Shown here: piece after piece, positions 14,392 to 22,515 of the stretch
How positions within the stretch are numbered: position 1 is the stretch's first letter
How the letters are laid out: each line of letters opens with the position of its first letter
Source of the DNA: JBBDXI01 sp040902425
Lineage (GTDB): Bacteria > Planctomycetota > Phycisphaerae > Phycisphaerales > UBA1924
Assembly: GCA_040902425.1 (NCBI GenBank)
Contig: JBBDXI010000056.1
Coordinates: 1-25,955 of the forward strand
DNA: 25,955 nucleotides
Direction of reading: 5' to 3'
Notes under the pieces: model-generated
What the model was told of the DNA's origin: nothing
Databases searched by the model: none
What the model saw: the letters and a program-made list of their open reading frames with translations, nothing else
Made by a program: the position numbers and the translations under genes

Positions 14392-16161
14392 CTACGGGCA
14401 ACCGGCGGCGTACTTCGTGAGGAAGCAGCCGAAGTCCGCGACGTTGAGCGCCGGGGCCTGCGTGCTCTCATCGCAGTTGGCGTAGGCCTCGCCCGCCGCG
14501 TAGCGGGTGAGGAAGCAGCCGAAGTCGGCGACGTTCAGCACGGGCGCCTGCGTGCTCTCGTCGCAGTTGGCGTAGCACGGCTGAGGCCCGCTGCCGAGCG
14601 TGTAGTGGATCACGCCCGCGAAGCGCCGCCCGGTGATCGCCGTCCCGGCGAACAGCCCCGGACGCGCCAGGTTCGATTCCAGCGACAGGTGGATGTCGCT
14701 CACCGGGTTGGCGGTCGTGGAGCTGCGGTAGCGGTACCCGCCCACGGTCCCAACGAGGTAGACGCCCACCGTCTGCCCGGCGCCGATCGTGACCGGCGTC
14801 GGCAGCGTCAGGACGGTCCGGGGCGAGGTGCTCGTGCTCCCGGCGGAGGTCGTGATGATCGGCGGGTGCTGCGTCCAGAAGACCGGGTCGTGGTCGAAGC
14901 CGGCGTAGGTCCCCTCGCGGGTGTACAGGTCCACCTGGACCGGGTTCCCCGCCGCCGTCCCGGGCCAAAAGTCGATCTGCGAGACGGTCATCGCCGAGGT
15001 TGCCGTCAGGTCGAAGTAAATCCCGGAGGTCGCCGTCGAGCTGGTCAGGCTGGCGGCGGGCGTCACCAGCATCGTCGGGCACGTCACCGCGGCGCAGGTG
15101 GTCGCCGCGCCCTGCCACGTCCGCCCCGCGGTCGTGCAGTAGTCCTGCATCATGATGGAGCACGTGCCGTCGTTGGCGCAGCACGCCCCCGTCGGCGGAC
15201 AGGCCGCCGTGGCGCACGCGGTGCCGTCGCCCCGGAAGATCCCGTCCTGTGTCCCGCAGTCCGCGATCGGGAGCAGCTGGCACGTCCCGTCCAGGGCGCA
15301 GCACGCGCCGACAGCCGCGGTGTTCACCGAGAGCCGCGTGATGTGCTGCCCGCTCCCGCTCACGTGCACGGTCGACACGCCCGTGGCCGTCGCGTACACG
15401 TGGATATTGCTGGAGCCGCTGTAGACGAAGTTCCCGTTCCCGAGCTCCGCCATCCCGCGGACGCCCGTGGTCCCCGTGCTCAGGTAGCGCACCTGGGCTC
15501 CCGAGGAGTCCAGCTCGTAGATGCCCACCGCCCCCGTGCCTGACTGGCCGGCGAGCAGGAAGTTCCCGCTCCCCGTCGGCATGATCTGCCAGGGCGTCGC
15601 GGCGCTCGAGAAGAACACCCCCTGCGGCGCCCCCGTGGCCGCGTCGTACCGGTTGACCGCCGTCGTCCCGCTTGTCACGTACGCCTGTCCGCCGACCACC
15701 GCCACATCCCACGGCGATCCGCCCGTGTCGAACGCGCCCAGGTGCACGCCAGACGGGCTGAACCGGTGCACCCCCGCCCCCGCCAGCGGCCCCGCCGCCT
15801 GCGCGTTGATCACCCACACCGTCGACCCGTCGAACCACATCCCCCGGACGTTGTTCAGGCTCTCCGTGATCTTCCCGTAGTACGTCCCGTTCAGATCAAA
15901 CCGCAAGATCGTGTCGTTCGCCTGCACCGAGAGCCAGATCTCGTCCCCGACCTGCACCGCGGCCTTCACGACCGAGATGCCCACGTTCCACGCGGGGCCC
16001 GCATCCGCGATGAATGAGGAGTTGACGACACCCCCGGTGGCGGGGTCCAGGAGCATGACGCCGTTGGCCGAGTGCGGGAGCACCAGGTACTCCGCGGTCT
16101 GGGCCAGCGCAGGGGCGGCAAGGGCAAGCCCGGCGCAGGCGGCGAGTCGGTGGTGACGCAT
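14392..16161 (-). CDS. Secreted beta-propeller-like protein with two C-terminal GC-type dockerin repeats
   Basis: This is a 589-residue exported protein. It has a Sec signal peptide (MRHHRLAACAGLALAAPALAQ). Residues to about 300 form a run of blade-like units (IWLSVQANDTILRFDLNG, VRGMWFDGSTVWVINA, SPWDVAVVGGQAYVTSG), like an NHL/YVTN-type propeller. Two Cys-rich repeats follow, each starting GACC..DGTC and ending in a CP motif. A beta-sandwich-like region comes next. The end is two nearly identical 30-residue units, YANCDESTQAP(V/A)LNVADFGCFLT(R/K)YAAG, the GC-type dockerin pattern known from Phycisphaerae. In that group such tails are thought to anchor proteins at the cell surface, by analogy with cellulosomal dockerins. 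ATG 16161 has GGAG at suitable spacing. Confidence 0.85.
   Translation of the reverse strand: MRHHRLAACAGLALAAPALAQTAEYLVLPHSANGVMLLDPATGGVVNSSFIADAGPAWNVGISVVKAAVQVGDEIWLSVQANDTILRFDLNGTYYGKITESLNNVRGMWFDGSTVWVINAQAAGPLAGAGVHRFSPSGVHLGAFDTGGSPWDVAVVGGQAYVTSGTTAVNRYDAATGAPQGVFFSSAATPWQIMPTGSGNFLLAGQSGTGAVGIYELDSSGAQVRYLSTGTTGVRGMAELGNGNFVYSGSSNIHVYATATGVSTVHVSGSGQHITRLSVNTAAVGACCALDGTCQLLPIADCGTQDGIFRGDGTACATAACPPTGACCANDGTCSIMMQDYCTTAGRTWQGAATTCAAVTCPTMLVTPAASLTSSTATSGIYFDLTATSAMTVSQIDFWPGTAAGNPVQVDLYTREGTYAGFDHDPVFWTQHPPIITTSAGSTSTSPRTVLTLPTPVTIGAGQTVGVYLVGTVGGYRYRSSTTANPVSDIHLSLESNLARPGLFAGTAITGRRFAGVIHYTLGSGPQPCYANCDESTQAPVLNVADFGCFLTRYAAGEAYANCDESTQAPALNVADFGCFLTKYAAGCP
14401..14574 (-). 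repeat. 90-bp direct repeat encoding the two dockerin units
   Basis: The two C-terminal units are offset by exactly 90 bp (for example gttggcgta at 14476 and 14566). They remain close at DNA level, which suggests a recent duplication or ongoing homogenisation. Confidence 0.8.
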
Positions 16162-16244
16162 CTGATTCTCCAGTGAGTGCCGGAAGGGAAAGGTGAGAAA
16201 ACCGGGCCCCAGCGCGCGAGTGCACAGCGCCCCGGCTCGCTCAC

Positions 16245-16264
16245 AAGGCCCATTCGAGGGCCTT
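16245..16264. terminator. Hairpin between fusA and the dockerin-type gene
   Basis: Perfect 7-bp stem AAGGCCC/GGGCCTT with a 6-nt loop, 75 bases after the fusA stop. Only a short TT follows on the minus strand, so it is a candidate terminator rather than a textbook one. Confidence 0.45.
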
Positions 16265-16338
16265 CGCCGACGGGTTCCCCTCGCATCCCGCATCCCGACG
16301 CGATATCGGGCGAAAGGCGACCCGGGCCCCGCGAGCCG

Positions 16339-18474
16339 CTACTTCCGCCCCTTCGCCCCCGCCTCTTCCTCGAGCATCTGCTTCATCAGGCCGCCGGGCA
16401 TCTGGCGGTACTGGAGGAACTCCATGGTCGCGCTGGCGCGACCCTGCGACATGCCGCGCAGCGTGGTCGTGTAGCCGAACAGCTCGCTCAGGGGGATCTC
16501 GGCGGTCACCAGCTTCACGTGGCCGCGGTCGTCGGTGTCGATGATCATGCCCCGGCGGCTGGAGATGTCGCCCGTCACGTTGCCCAGGTAGTCGTCCGGC
16601 ACCGTGACCACGACCTTCATGATTGGCTCGAGCAGCACCGAGCCCGCCCGGGCCACCGCCTCCTGGAGCGCCAGCCGCGCGGCCTGCTCGAAGGCGATCT
16701 GCGAGCTGTCCACCGCGTGGTACGAACCGTCCACCAGCGTGACCTTGATGTTGATGAGCGGGTAGCCGGCCGTGACCCCGGAGAGGGCCGTGGTCCGGAT
16801 CCCGTCCTCCACCGGCTTGATGAACTCCTTGGGCACCGAGCCGCCGACCACCTTGTTCTCGAAGGCGATCAGGTCGGTGAAGTCGATCTCGTCCTCCGCG
16901 GCCTGTTCCGCGGTGTAGGGCTCGAGGTTGATCGACACGTCGCCGAACTGGCCGCGCCCGCCGGTCTGCTTCCTGAACAGGCCGCGGATGTACTCCACCT
17001 TGCGGGTGATCGCCTCGCGGTAGCTCACGCGGGGCTTGCCGACCTCGACGCTGATCTTCATGTCGCGGACCAGCTTGGTCCGGATGATGTCCAGGTGCAG
17101 CTCGCCCATCCCGCTGATGATCGTCTGCCCCGTCTCGTCGTCGAAATGGAAGCGGAAGCTGGGGTCCTCGCGACGGATCGTCATCAGCGCCTCGGAGAGC
17201 TTGCGCTTGTCCTCGGCCGTCTTGGGCTCGATGGACATGCTGATCACCGGCTCGGGGAACGTCATCCGCTCGAGGATGATCGGGTGGTCCGCGTCGCAGA
17301 GGGTGTCCCCCGTGTAACTGTCCTTGATCCCGATGACGGCGACGATGTTCCCCGCTGTGACCTCGTCGAGCGGCTGGCGGTGCTGGGCGTGCATCTCGTA
17401 GATGCGGCTGGCGTTCTCCTTCTTCCCGTTGCCCGGGTTGATCACCCGCATGCCCTTGCTCAGCTTGCCCGAGTAGACCCGGACGTACGTCAGGTCGCCG
17501 TGCTGGTCGCTCACTACCTTGAACACGAGCCCGGAGAAGGGGGCGCCCTCGTCGTGCGGGCGCGTCAGCTTCTCCTCGGGATCGCGCGGGTTCACGCCCT
17601 CCACCGGCGGCACCTCGTGGGGCGCCGGCAGGTACTCGATGACCGCGTCCAGCAGCAGCTGGATGCCGATATTCCGCAGCGCCGCCCCGCACAGCACCGG
17701 GTAGCACCGCCGCGCGATCGTCCCCTGCCGCAGCGCCGCCCGGATCTCCGCCGCCGTGATCGTGCTCTCGTCGGTCAGGTACTTCTCGGTCAGGTGGTCG
17801 TCCATCTCGGCCGCGGCCTCCACCAGCTTGTGGTGCCACTGCTTCGCCGTGTCGAGCATGTCCTCGGGGATCTCCTTCTCGGTCACCACCGCGCCCTGCT
17901 CGGAGGCGTCGAAGTAGAACGCCCGCATCGTGACCAGGTCGATGATCCCCTTGAACTGGTGCCCCGTTCCGATGGGGTACTGGATGGCGACGCCGTTGGC
18001 GCCCAGCCGCGTCTTGATCGTCTTGAACGAGAAGTCGAAGTCCCCGCCCAGCTTGTCCATCTTGTTCACGAAGCACAGGCGCGGCACGCGGTACCGGTCG
18101 GCCTGCCGCCACACGGTCTCGCTCTGGGCCTCCACACCCTCCTTGCCGTCGAAGACCGCCACCGCCCCGTCCAGCACGCGCAGCGAACGCTCCACCTCGA
18201 TGGTGAAGTCCACGTGCCCCGGCGTATCGATCAGGTTGATCTTGTACTCGCGACCCTGGAACTCCCACGGGCAGGTCGTCGCCGCGGATTGAATCGTGAT
18301 GCCGCGCTCCTGCTCATCCTGCAGGAAGTCCATGGTCGCGGTGCCCTCGTGCACCTCGCCCATCTTGTACGTCTTGCCCGTGTAGAAGAGGATGCGCTCG
18401 GAGACCGTGGTCTTGCCGGCGTCGATGTGGGCGCAGATGCCGATGTTGCGGATGTGGCTGAGGTCGGTGGGCAT
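16339..18474 (-). CDS. fusA: Translation elongation factor G
   Basis: This 711-residue GTPase moves tRNA and mRNA through the ribosome after peptide transfer and helps split ribosomes. All domains are visible: G1 AHIDAGKT at 15-22, the switch region (QERGITI), G3 DTPGHVDF at 83-90 and G4 NKMD at 137-140. Domain II holds FKVVSDQHGDLTYVRVYSG, domain III GMGELHLDI, domain IV GGRGQFGDV and domain V the SELFGYTTTLRGMSQGRASATMEF block. The length is normal (about 690-710). ATG 18474 matches the conserved N-terminus (LSHIRNIGICAHIDAGK). It stands alone and not in an rpsL-rpsG-fusA-tuf operon, with a promoter about 260 bp upstream. Whether another EF-G copy exists elsewhere cannot be seen. Confidence 0.97.
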   Translation of the reverse strand: MPTDLSHIRNIGICAHIDAGKTTVSERILFYTGKTYKMGEVHEGTATMDFLQDEQERGITIQSAATTCPWEFQGREYKINLIDTPGHVDFTIEVERSLRVLDGAVAVFDGKEGVEAQSETVWRQADRYRVPRLCFVNKMDKLGGDFDFSFKTIKTRLGANGVAIQYPIGTGHQFKGIIDLVTMRAFYFDASEQGAVVTEKEIPEDMLDTAKQWHHKLVEAAAEMDDHLTEKYLTDESTITAAEIRAALRQGTIARRCYPVLCGAALRNIGIQLLLDAVIEYLPAPHEVPPVEGVNPRDPEEKLTRPHDEGAPFSGLVFKVVSDQHGDLTYVRVYSGKLSKGMRVINPGNGKKENASRIYEMHAQHRQPLDEVTAGNIVAVIGIKDSYTGDTLCDADHPIILERMTFPEPVISMSIEPKTAEDKRKLSEALMTIRREDPSFRFHFDDETGQTIISGMGELHLDIIRTKLVRDMKISVEVGKPRVSYREAITRKVEYIRGLFRKQTGGRGQFGDVSINLEPYTAEQAAEDEIDFTDLIAFENKVVGGSVPKEFIKPVEDGIRTTALSGVTAGYPLINIKVTLVDGSYHAVDSSQIAFEQAARLALQEAVARAGSVLLEPIMKVVVTVPDDYLGNVTGDISSRRGMIIDTDDRGHVKLVTAEIPLSELFGYTTTLRGMSQGRASATMEFLQYRQMPGGLMKQMLEEEAGAKGRK

Positions 18475-18613
18475 GGCTGGTCCTGAGTCCTGCGGCGGAA
18501 CGGGCCTTGGCCTTTCGAGAGGGCCGCGGCCGGGTGCTGGTGGTCGTCTATCTGGTGACCCCGCCGGCTCTCCCCGCGAGGGGCAGTCGGTCGGGCGAAG
18601 ATTTCGGCGAATC

Positions 18614-18659
18614 TGGGCTCCGCTGAGAGGCCGCGGAGCGCGTCTCTCAGCCGGGCCCA
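18614..18659 (-). promoter_or_regulatory. Large stem-loop in the fusA leader
   Basis: Inner stem GCTGAGAG/CTCTCAGC (8 bp, 18622-18629 with 18644-18651) is flanked by an outer stem TGGGC/GCCCA. The structure precedes fusA by about 140 nt. It could be a regulatory leader; no known riboswitch class is recognised. Confidence 0.5.
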
Positions 18660-18739
18660 GAGTCCTCCTGCGAGTCCATAGGCGGGCTCCCGGGCTGTTG
18701 CCGCCGACAGCGCAGGGGCGCCCCGGCGATGGTCGGGCA

Positions 18740-18768
18740 ATGGTAGACGGGGGTGGGGGGGGGGTCAA
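18740..18768 (-). promoter_or_regulatory. Sigma-70-type promoter of fusA with homopolymer spacer
   Basis: On the minus strand, TTGACC (18768-18763) and TACCAT (18745-18740) are separated by exactly 17 bases. The spacer is nearly all C: eight C continuing from the -35, one A, then five C. This is the best -35/-10 pair in the window. Confidence 0.65.
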
Positions 18769-18806
18769 GACTCGGGGTACCCCGGCTCTCGGGGCCGGGC
18801 CTCACC

Positions 18807-18888
18807 GGGTAGGNNNNNNNNNNGGCTCTCCGAGCCGATTCCTGGACCACCGATCTCGGGCGGAATCGGCTCGGAGAGCCGACCTATC
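18807..18888. repeat. Dispersed palindromic element B, copy 1 (interrupted by N gap)
   Basis: The two inverted arms are (gggtagg-N10-)ggctctccgagccgatt and its complement at 18864-18887. The element shares its arms with 23890-23957. The TAG stop of the O-antigen ligase gene (18886-18884) is the 'tag' of the right arm. Confidence 0.85.
18814..18823. other. Assembly gap (10 N)
   Basis: Ten N fall inside the left arm of palindromic element B. Comparison with the right arm and with the second copy suggests that only 'tc' is missing at this point. Confidence 0.95.
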
Positions 18889-21331
18889 CGGCCGCCAGAG
18901 CCTCCATCCGCCGCCTCTCCGCCGCGTTCAGCCGCCGCAGCGGGTCCAGCCGCTGAAGCTCATCCCGCTTCAGCGTCTCCGCAGCCCATTTCCGGGCCTC
19001 CTCACGCCGCGCCGCCGCCGCGAACGCCGCAGCCGCCTTCAGGGCCAGCGGCGGCCCGTACCGGTCCAGCACCGCCCCCCGCTCATACGCCCCCGCCGCA
19101 CGATCGAGCCGGCCGGGCTCCGAGAGCAGTTCCGCGGCCGCGGCCGGGGCATTCCCCGCCCGGCCCCCGGCCGCCGCCGACGGGTGCGCCCCGGCGAACC
19201 GCTCCGCCACCCGCACCGCCTCCTCCGCGGACCGCGCCGCGCCCGCGTCGCGGCCCGCCGCCGCTTCCGCCCCGGCCCGCGCCAGCAGCAGCCGCGCCAG
19301 CGCCTCGGCCGTTTGGAAGTGCGAGGGCGCCGCGGCCGCCGCGTCGGCCAGGCGCCCGATCGCCGGCTCCGAGACCCGCACCAGCAGCTCGTTCATCGCG
19401 GCGTCGAACTCCTGTGGGTTGGTCGGCGCTGGCCCGCCAAGCAGCCGCCCCAGGTCGAGGGCCAACTGCGACGCCGCCTCCCGGTCCAGCGCCCGGCCCG
19501 GCCCGAAGACCACCTGCGCCCGCGAGTGCACCTCCGCCGCGGGTTGCGCCGCCTCCGCCGCCCCCCGCAGCCCGGCCTCCCACCGCAGCGCAGGGACAAC
19601 CGCCAGCACAGCGCCCGCAGCGCCGCAGCAGGCCAGGAGGCCGCCCGCGGCCACGCCGGGGAGCCGCGTGCCCCGCGCTGCGCCCAGGGGCGCTGCCGCC
19701 CCCGCGATCAGCACCATGCACAGCCCCGCCGCCCCCGGCCACGTCGCCGTCATCTCGAACTGCGCGTGCACAGCGAGGATCAGCCCCGCCGCCGCGGCAA
19801 TCGCGTGGTGCCGGGGCCACGCCCGCATCAGCAGCACCGCGGCCGCGCTCAGCCCCAGCCAGAACAGCAGCCCCGCCACCCGCGCCAGGGCCCCGTCCGG
19901 GGTGAGCAGCGGCCGCTCGATCGCCGTGGCGATCAGCGAGGGCACGACCACGAGAGCTGTGATCACCCACACATCCGGGCGCGGCGGGTTGCTCAGTGGT
20001 GCCGGGATGGGTGGGGCCGGCGAGCCGCCGTGGGGCTGCCCGTGAGTGCTCCCGCGTGCCTCATCGTCCGCTGCGCCCGCGAGCAGCCGCGCCCCCGCGT
20101 GCCACACCCACCACACGAAGAGCGCCGCCCACGCCGCCCCGAGCAGTCCGAGCGCCGCCACGTAGTCGAACATCACGCTGTGCGGGCTCGCCACATCCTC
20201 CGGGCTCACCGGGGGCTTCGCCAGCATGTACGCATCCTTGAAACCCGCCGGGCCCACCCCGATCAGCGGGTGCTCCGCGATGATCCGCGCGGCCCCCTGA
20301 AGGTAGAACCACCGGAACAGCAGCGACCGCTCCCCTAGTTGCTCCCCCAGCAGCCCGCGCCCCGCCACCGCCCCGAGGGTCCCGGCGATCAGCAGGAGCG
20401 CCAGCGCGCCGCCAACCCACGCCGGGTGCCACAGCTCGCGGCGTCCCCGCCGCGCAGCGGTGCCGAACCACGCCAGCGCCACCAGCGCTGCCCCCAGCGC
20501 CGCCCCCGCGAACCCGCCCTTCGACCCCGCCATCCACACCCCCGCCCCCGCCGCCAGCGCCCCCAGCACCAGCACCCCCGCCCAACCGGATGGCACCTCC
20601 CCCCGCCGCACCTTCACCAGCGCCATCACCGACCATCCCAGCAGCGCCGTCCACGCGCCCGCGGCGAACGACGCGTACACGTTCGCCATGCCGAACCAGC
20701 CGGTGGCCTCCGCCTGCGAGAGCCGCCGCTCGAACGAGAGCGCCTGCGGCGACCCCGCATCCCACCCCTGCGCCGCCAGGAAGGCCTCCCGGTTTGCGCG
20801 GAAATCGGCCAGCGTCGCCGGGTGCTCGAAGAGCACCTGCAACGCCCCCTTGGCGACCAGCGCCCCGGCGATCCCCACGCCGCACGCCAGCGTGATCCGC
20901 CGCACCCCTTCATCGCGGCACACGTGCAGCGCCGTGAGCCCCGCGCCCAGCGCCGCCGCCCACGACAGCCCTTGCGCTGCGTTCTCCAGCGCCCGCTCAC
21001 GCAGGATGAACGCGTGCACCGCCGCCCCCGCAGCGCCCAGCGCCCACAGCGCCACCATCGTCAGGCTCACCCGCTGCCGCCCTATCCCAACGCCCACCAG
21101 CGCTGCGCCGCACGCGGCCAGGGCCGCGCAATCCAGGAGCATCGCCCACCCCGGCGTCAGCCCCGTCACGGTCCCGACCACCCGCGTCGCGTCCGTGCCC
21201 CAGTACGGGAACGGGTCGAAGACCACCAGCACCTTCAGGACGATGCACGCCAGCGCCGCCAGCCACCCGCCCCACACGAGAGAATGAGCGGGTGAGAGGG
21301 TGAGCGGGTGAGAGGGTGTGGTTTCGGTCAC
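18884..21331 (-). CDS. O-antigen ligase/Wzy_C family polytopic membrane protein
   Basis: This 815-residue inner-membrane protein has more than ten hydrophobic segments. The conserved Wzy_C/WaaL stretch is a helix pair around RWFYLQGAARIIAEHPLIGVGPAGFKDAYM and SPHSVMFDYVAALGLLG. A soluble Ala-rich helical tail (about 600-815, AAAFAAAARREEARKWAAETLK) looks TPR-like. Family members join or transfer undecaprenyl-linked glycans on the periplasmic face. The GTG start at 21331 overlaps the TGA of the upstream phosphotransferase gene (GTGA), so translation is probably coupled. Two odd stretches occur: a 16-bp tandem repeat at the N-terminus (SHPLTLSPAHSL), and a central loop containing THGQPHGGSPAPP that matches a repeat in rlmN. 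The stop codon belongs to a downstream palindromic repeat. Confidence 0.88.
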   Translation of the reverse strand: MTETTPSHPLTLSPAHSLVWGGWLAALACIVLKVLVVFDPFPYWGTDATRVVGTVTGLTPGWAMLLDCAALAACGAALVGVGIGRQRVSLTMVALWALGAAGAAVHAFILRERALENAAQGLSWAAALGAGLTALHVCRDEGVRRITLACGVGIAGALVAKGALQVLFEHPATLADFRANREAFLAAQGWDAGSPQALSFERRLSQAEATGWFGMANVYASFAAGAWTALLGWSVMALVKVRRGEVPSGWAGVLVLGALAAGAGVWMAGSKGGFAGAALGAALVALAWFGTAARRGRRELWHPAWVGGALALLLIAGTLGAVAGRGLLGEQLGERSLLFRWFYLQGAARIIAEHPLIGVGPAGFKDAYMLAKPPVSPEDVASPHSVMFDYVAALGLLGAAWAALFVWWVWHAGARLLAGAADDEARGSTHGQPHGGSPAPPIPAPLSNPPRPDVWVITALVVVPSLIATAIERPLLTPDGALARVAGLLFWLGLSAAAVLLMRAWPRHHAIAAAAGLILAVHAQFEMTATWPGAAGLCMVLIAGAAAPLGAARGTRLPGVAAGGLLACCGAAGAVLAVVPALRWEAGLRGAAEAAQPAAEVHSRAQVVFGPGRALDREAASQLALDLGRLLGGPAPTNPQEFDAAMNELLVRVSEPAIGRLADAAAAAPSHFQTAEALARLLLARAGAEAAAGRDAGAARSAEEAVRVAERFAGAHPSAAAGGRAGNAPAAAAELLSEPGRLDRAAGAYERGAVLDRYGPPLALKAAAAFAAAARREEARKWAAETLKRDELQRLDPLRRLNAAERRRMEALAAG
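20008..20055 (-). repeat. Dispersed repeat family C inside the ligase gene
   Basis: The segment aligns with 24231-24279; the first 37 bases agree at 29 positions. It is translated in the same frame and orientation as in rlmN (THGQPHGGSPAPP). The palindrome is partly decayed here. Confidence 0.65.
21281..21318 (-). repeat. 16-bp tandem repeat at the 5' end of the ligase gene
   Basis: Units agaatgagcgggtgag and agggtgagcgggtgag are followed by a partial third. They lie 13-51 bases after the GTG start. The unit is not a multiple of three, so a change in copy number would shift the frame if the GTG is the real start. Confidence 0.8.
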
Positions 21332-22503
21332 GGCTCAACGCGCGGCGTCGCCCGCGCCCGCGAGAACTCGAAGAGGGCGATCACGGTCAGGATCACCGCC
21401 GTCTGGACACCCACCAGGGCCGCCTGCCACGGGCGCAGCGAGCCGAGCGAGATCGCGGAGACCCCCGTCACCGCCGTCAGCCCGTAGATCACGATCACGG
21501 CGGCGCCCCGCGGCAGGCCCAGCTTCACCAGCCGGTGCGAAAGGTGCTGCGTGTCGCCGACGAAGGGCGACCGCCCCTGCGACAGGCGGATCGCCGTCAC
21601 CGACAGGAAGTCGTAGAGCGGCACCGCGAGCACCACCAGGGGCATGAACACCGCGTACCACGCCCCGGCCTCGCGGGCGCCGGTGGGCGGGAGGTACGTC
21701 GTCCGCACAGTCAGGAAGGCCAGCAGGAATCCCAGCACCAGCGAGCCGCCATCCCCCATGTAGATCTTCGCCCCGCCGCCCCCCCGCCTCGGGAAGTTGA
21801 ACACAAGAAAACCCAGGCACGCCCCGACGATCAGAGCCAGCATCGCCCCGATGAACCACTGAGGCTGCGGGCTCACCAGCGTGGCCGCGAGGAAGCAGGA
21901 CGCCGCCACCGCCGCGACCCCGGCGGACAGCCCGTCCATGTTGTCCATGAAGTTCATGGCGTTCGTGACCACGAGGATCCAGAGGGCCGTGATCGCGATC
22001 GAGAGCCACGGCCCGCCCGCGTAAGGGTCGATGAACGTCAGCAGCCGCGTGTCGGAGAGCAGGGGGATCGCCACCGCCGGGATGGCCATCACCGCGAGCT
22101 TGATCCGCGGCCCCAGGGGGCGGCGGTCGTCGATGAGACCGAGGATGTGCAGCAGGAACAGCGAGGCCAGCAGCCCGAGCGCCAGGGGTGTCTGCTCGTG
22201 GATCCCCCGGATGTGGTCCTGGAGGTCCACCGGGACCAGCGTCGGCCCCTCGCGCCATTCATCGTCGGTGTTCCGACCCACCGGCCCGAAGAACGAGAGG
22301 CCCGCGAGCACCGGCAGGGCGATCGCCCAGAAGATCGCGATCCCCCCCGTGTTGGGCACCCGCCGCTGCTCCAGCTTCACCTGCCCCGGCACGCCGGCCG
22401 AGTCGAACGTCCCCAGCCGATGCCCAAGCCGGATCAGCGCCGCCGTCAGCGGCAGCGAGATGAGCATCGCGAGGGGGATGAGGCCGAGGCAGAGGCGGAC
22501 CAT
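21328..22503 (-). CDS. WecA/MraY-family polyprenyl-phosphate sugar-1-phosphate transferase
   Basis: This 391-residue polytopic enzyme of the GT4 (MraY/WecA/TagO) family transfers a sugar-1-phosphate from a UDP-sugar to undecaprenyl phosphate on the cytoplasmic face. Key motifs are all present: DDRRPLGPRIKL (Mg-binding Asp pair), NAMNFMDNMDGLSAG, MGDGGSLVLGF (catalytic Asp region), and PLYDFLSVTAIRLSQGRSPFVGDTQHLSHRL, where HLSHRL is the His motif near the last loop. Sequence does not settle GlcNAc, MurNAc-pentapeptide or another sugar. The NxxNxxDxxDGL form and the next gene, an O-antigen ligase, favour WecA-like initiation of a surface glycan over cell-wall MraY. It starts 12 bp after the upstream YwaF-like gene. 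Confidence 0.93.
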   Translation of the reverse strand: MVRLCLGLIPLAMLISLPLTAALIRLGHRLGTFDSAGVPGQVKLEQRRVPNTGGIAIFWAIALPVLAGLSFFGPVGRNTDDEWREGPTLVPVDLQDHIRGIHEQTPLALGLLASLFLLHILGLIDDRRPLGPRIKLAVMAIPAVAIPLLSDTRLLTFIDPYAGGPWLSIAITALWILVVTNAMNFMDNMDGLSAGVAAVAASCFLAATLVSPQPQWFIGAMLALIVGACLGFLVFNFPRRGGGGAKIYMGDGGSLVLGFLLAFLTVRTTYLPPTGAREAGAWYAVFMPLVVLAVPLYDFLSVTAIRLSQGRSPFVGDTQHLSHRLVKLGLPRGAAVIVIYGLTAVTGVSAISLGSLRPWQAALVGVQTAVILTVIALFEFSRARATPRVEP

Positions 22504-22515
22504 GAGCCCGAGAGT

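Larger units (their letters stand above)
18475..18883. other. 409-bp region upstream of fusA: promoter, long leader, repeat and assembly gap
   Basis: No protein gene is supported here. Read on the minus strand towards fusA it holds a palindromic repeat with the N gap (18807-18888), the fusA promoter (18740-18768), and then a leader of about 260 nt with at least three stem-loops. These are a large stem at 18614-18659, AGATT/AATCT just after it, and CCCC-tcgc-GGGG near 18570. Confidence 0.7.

Noticed and set aside
16177..18486. 769-codon open frame on the plus strand opposite fusA
   Set aside because: Arg/His/Asp/Val-rich shadow of EF-G codons; EF-G motifs on the minus strand are complete.
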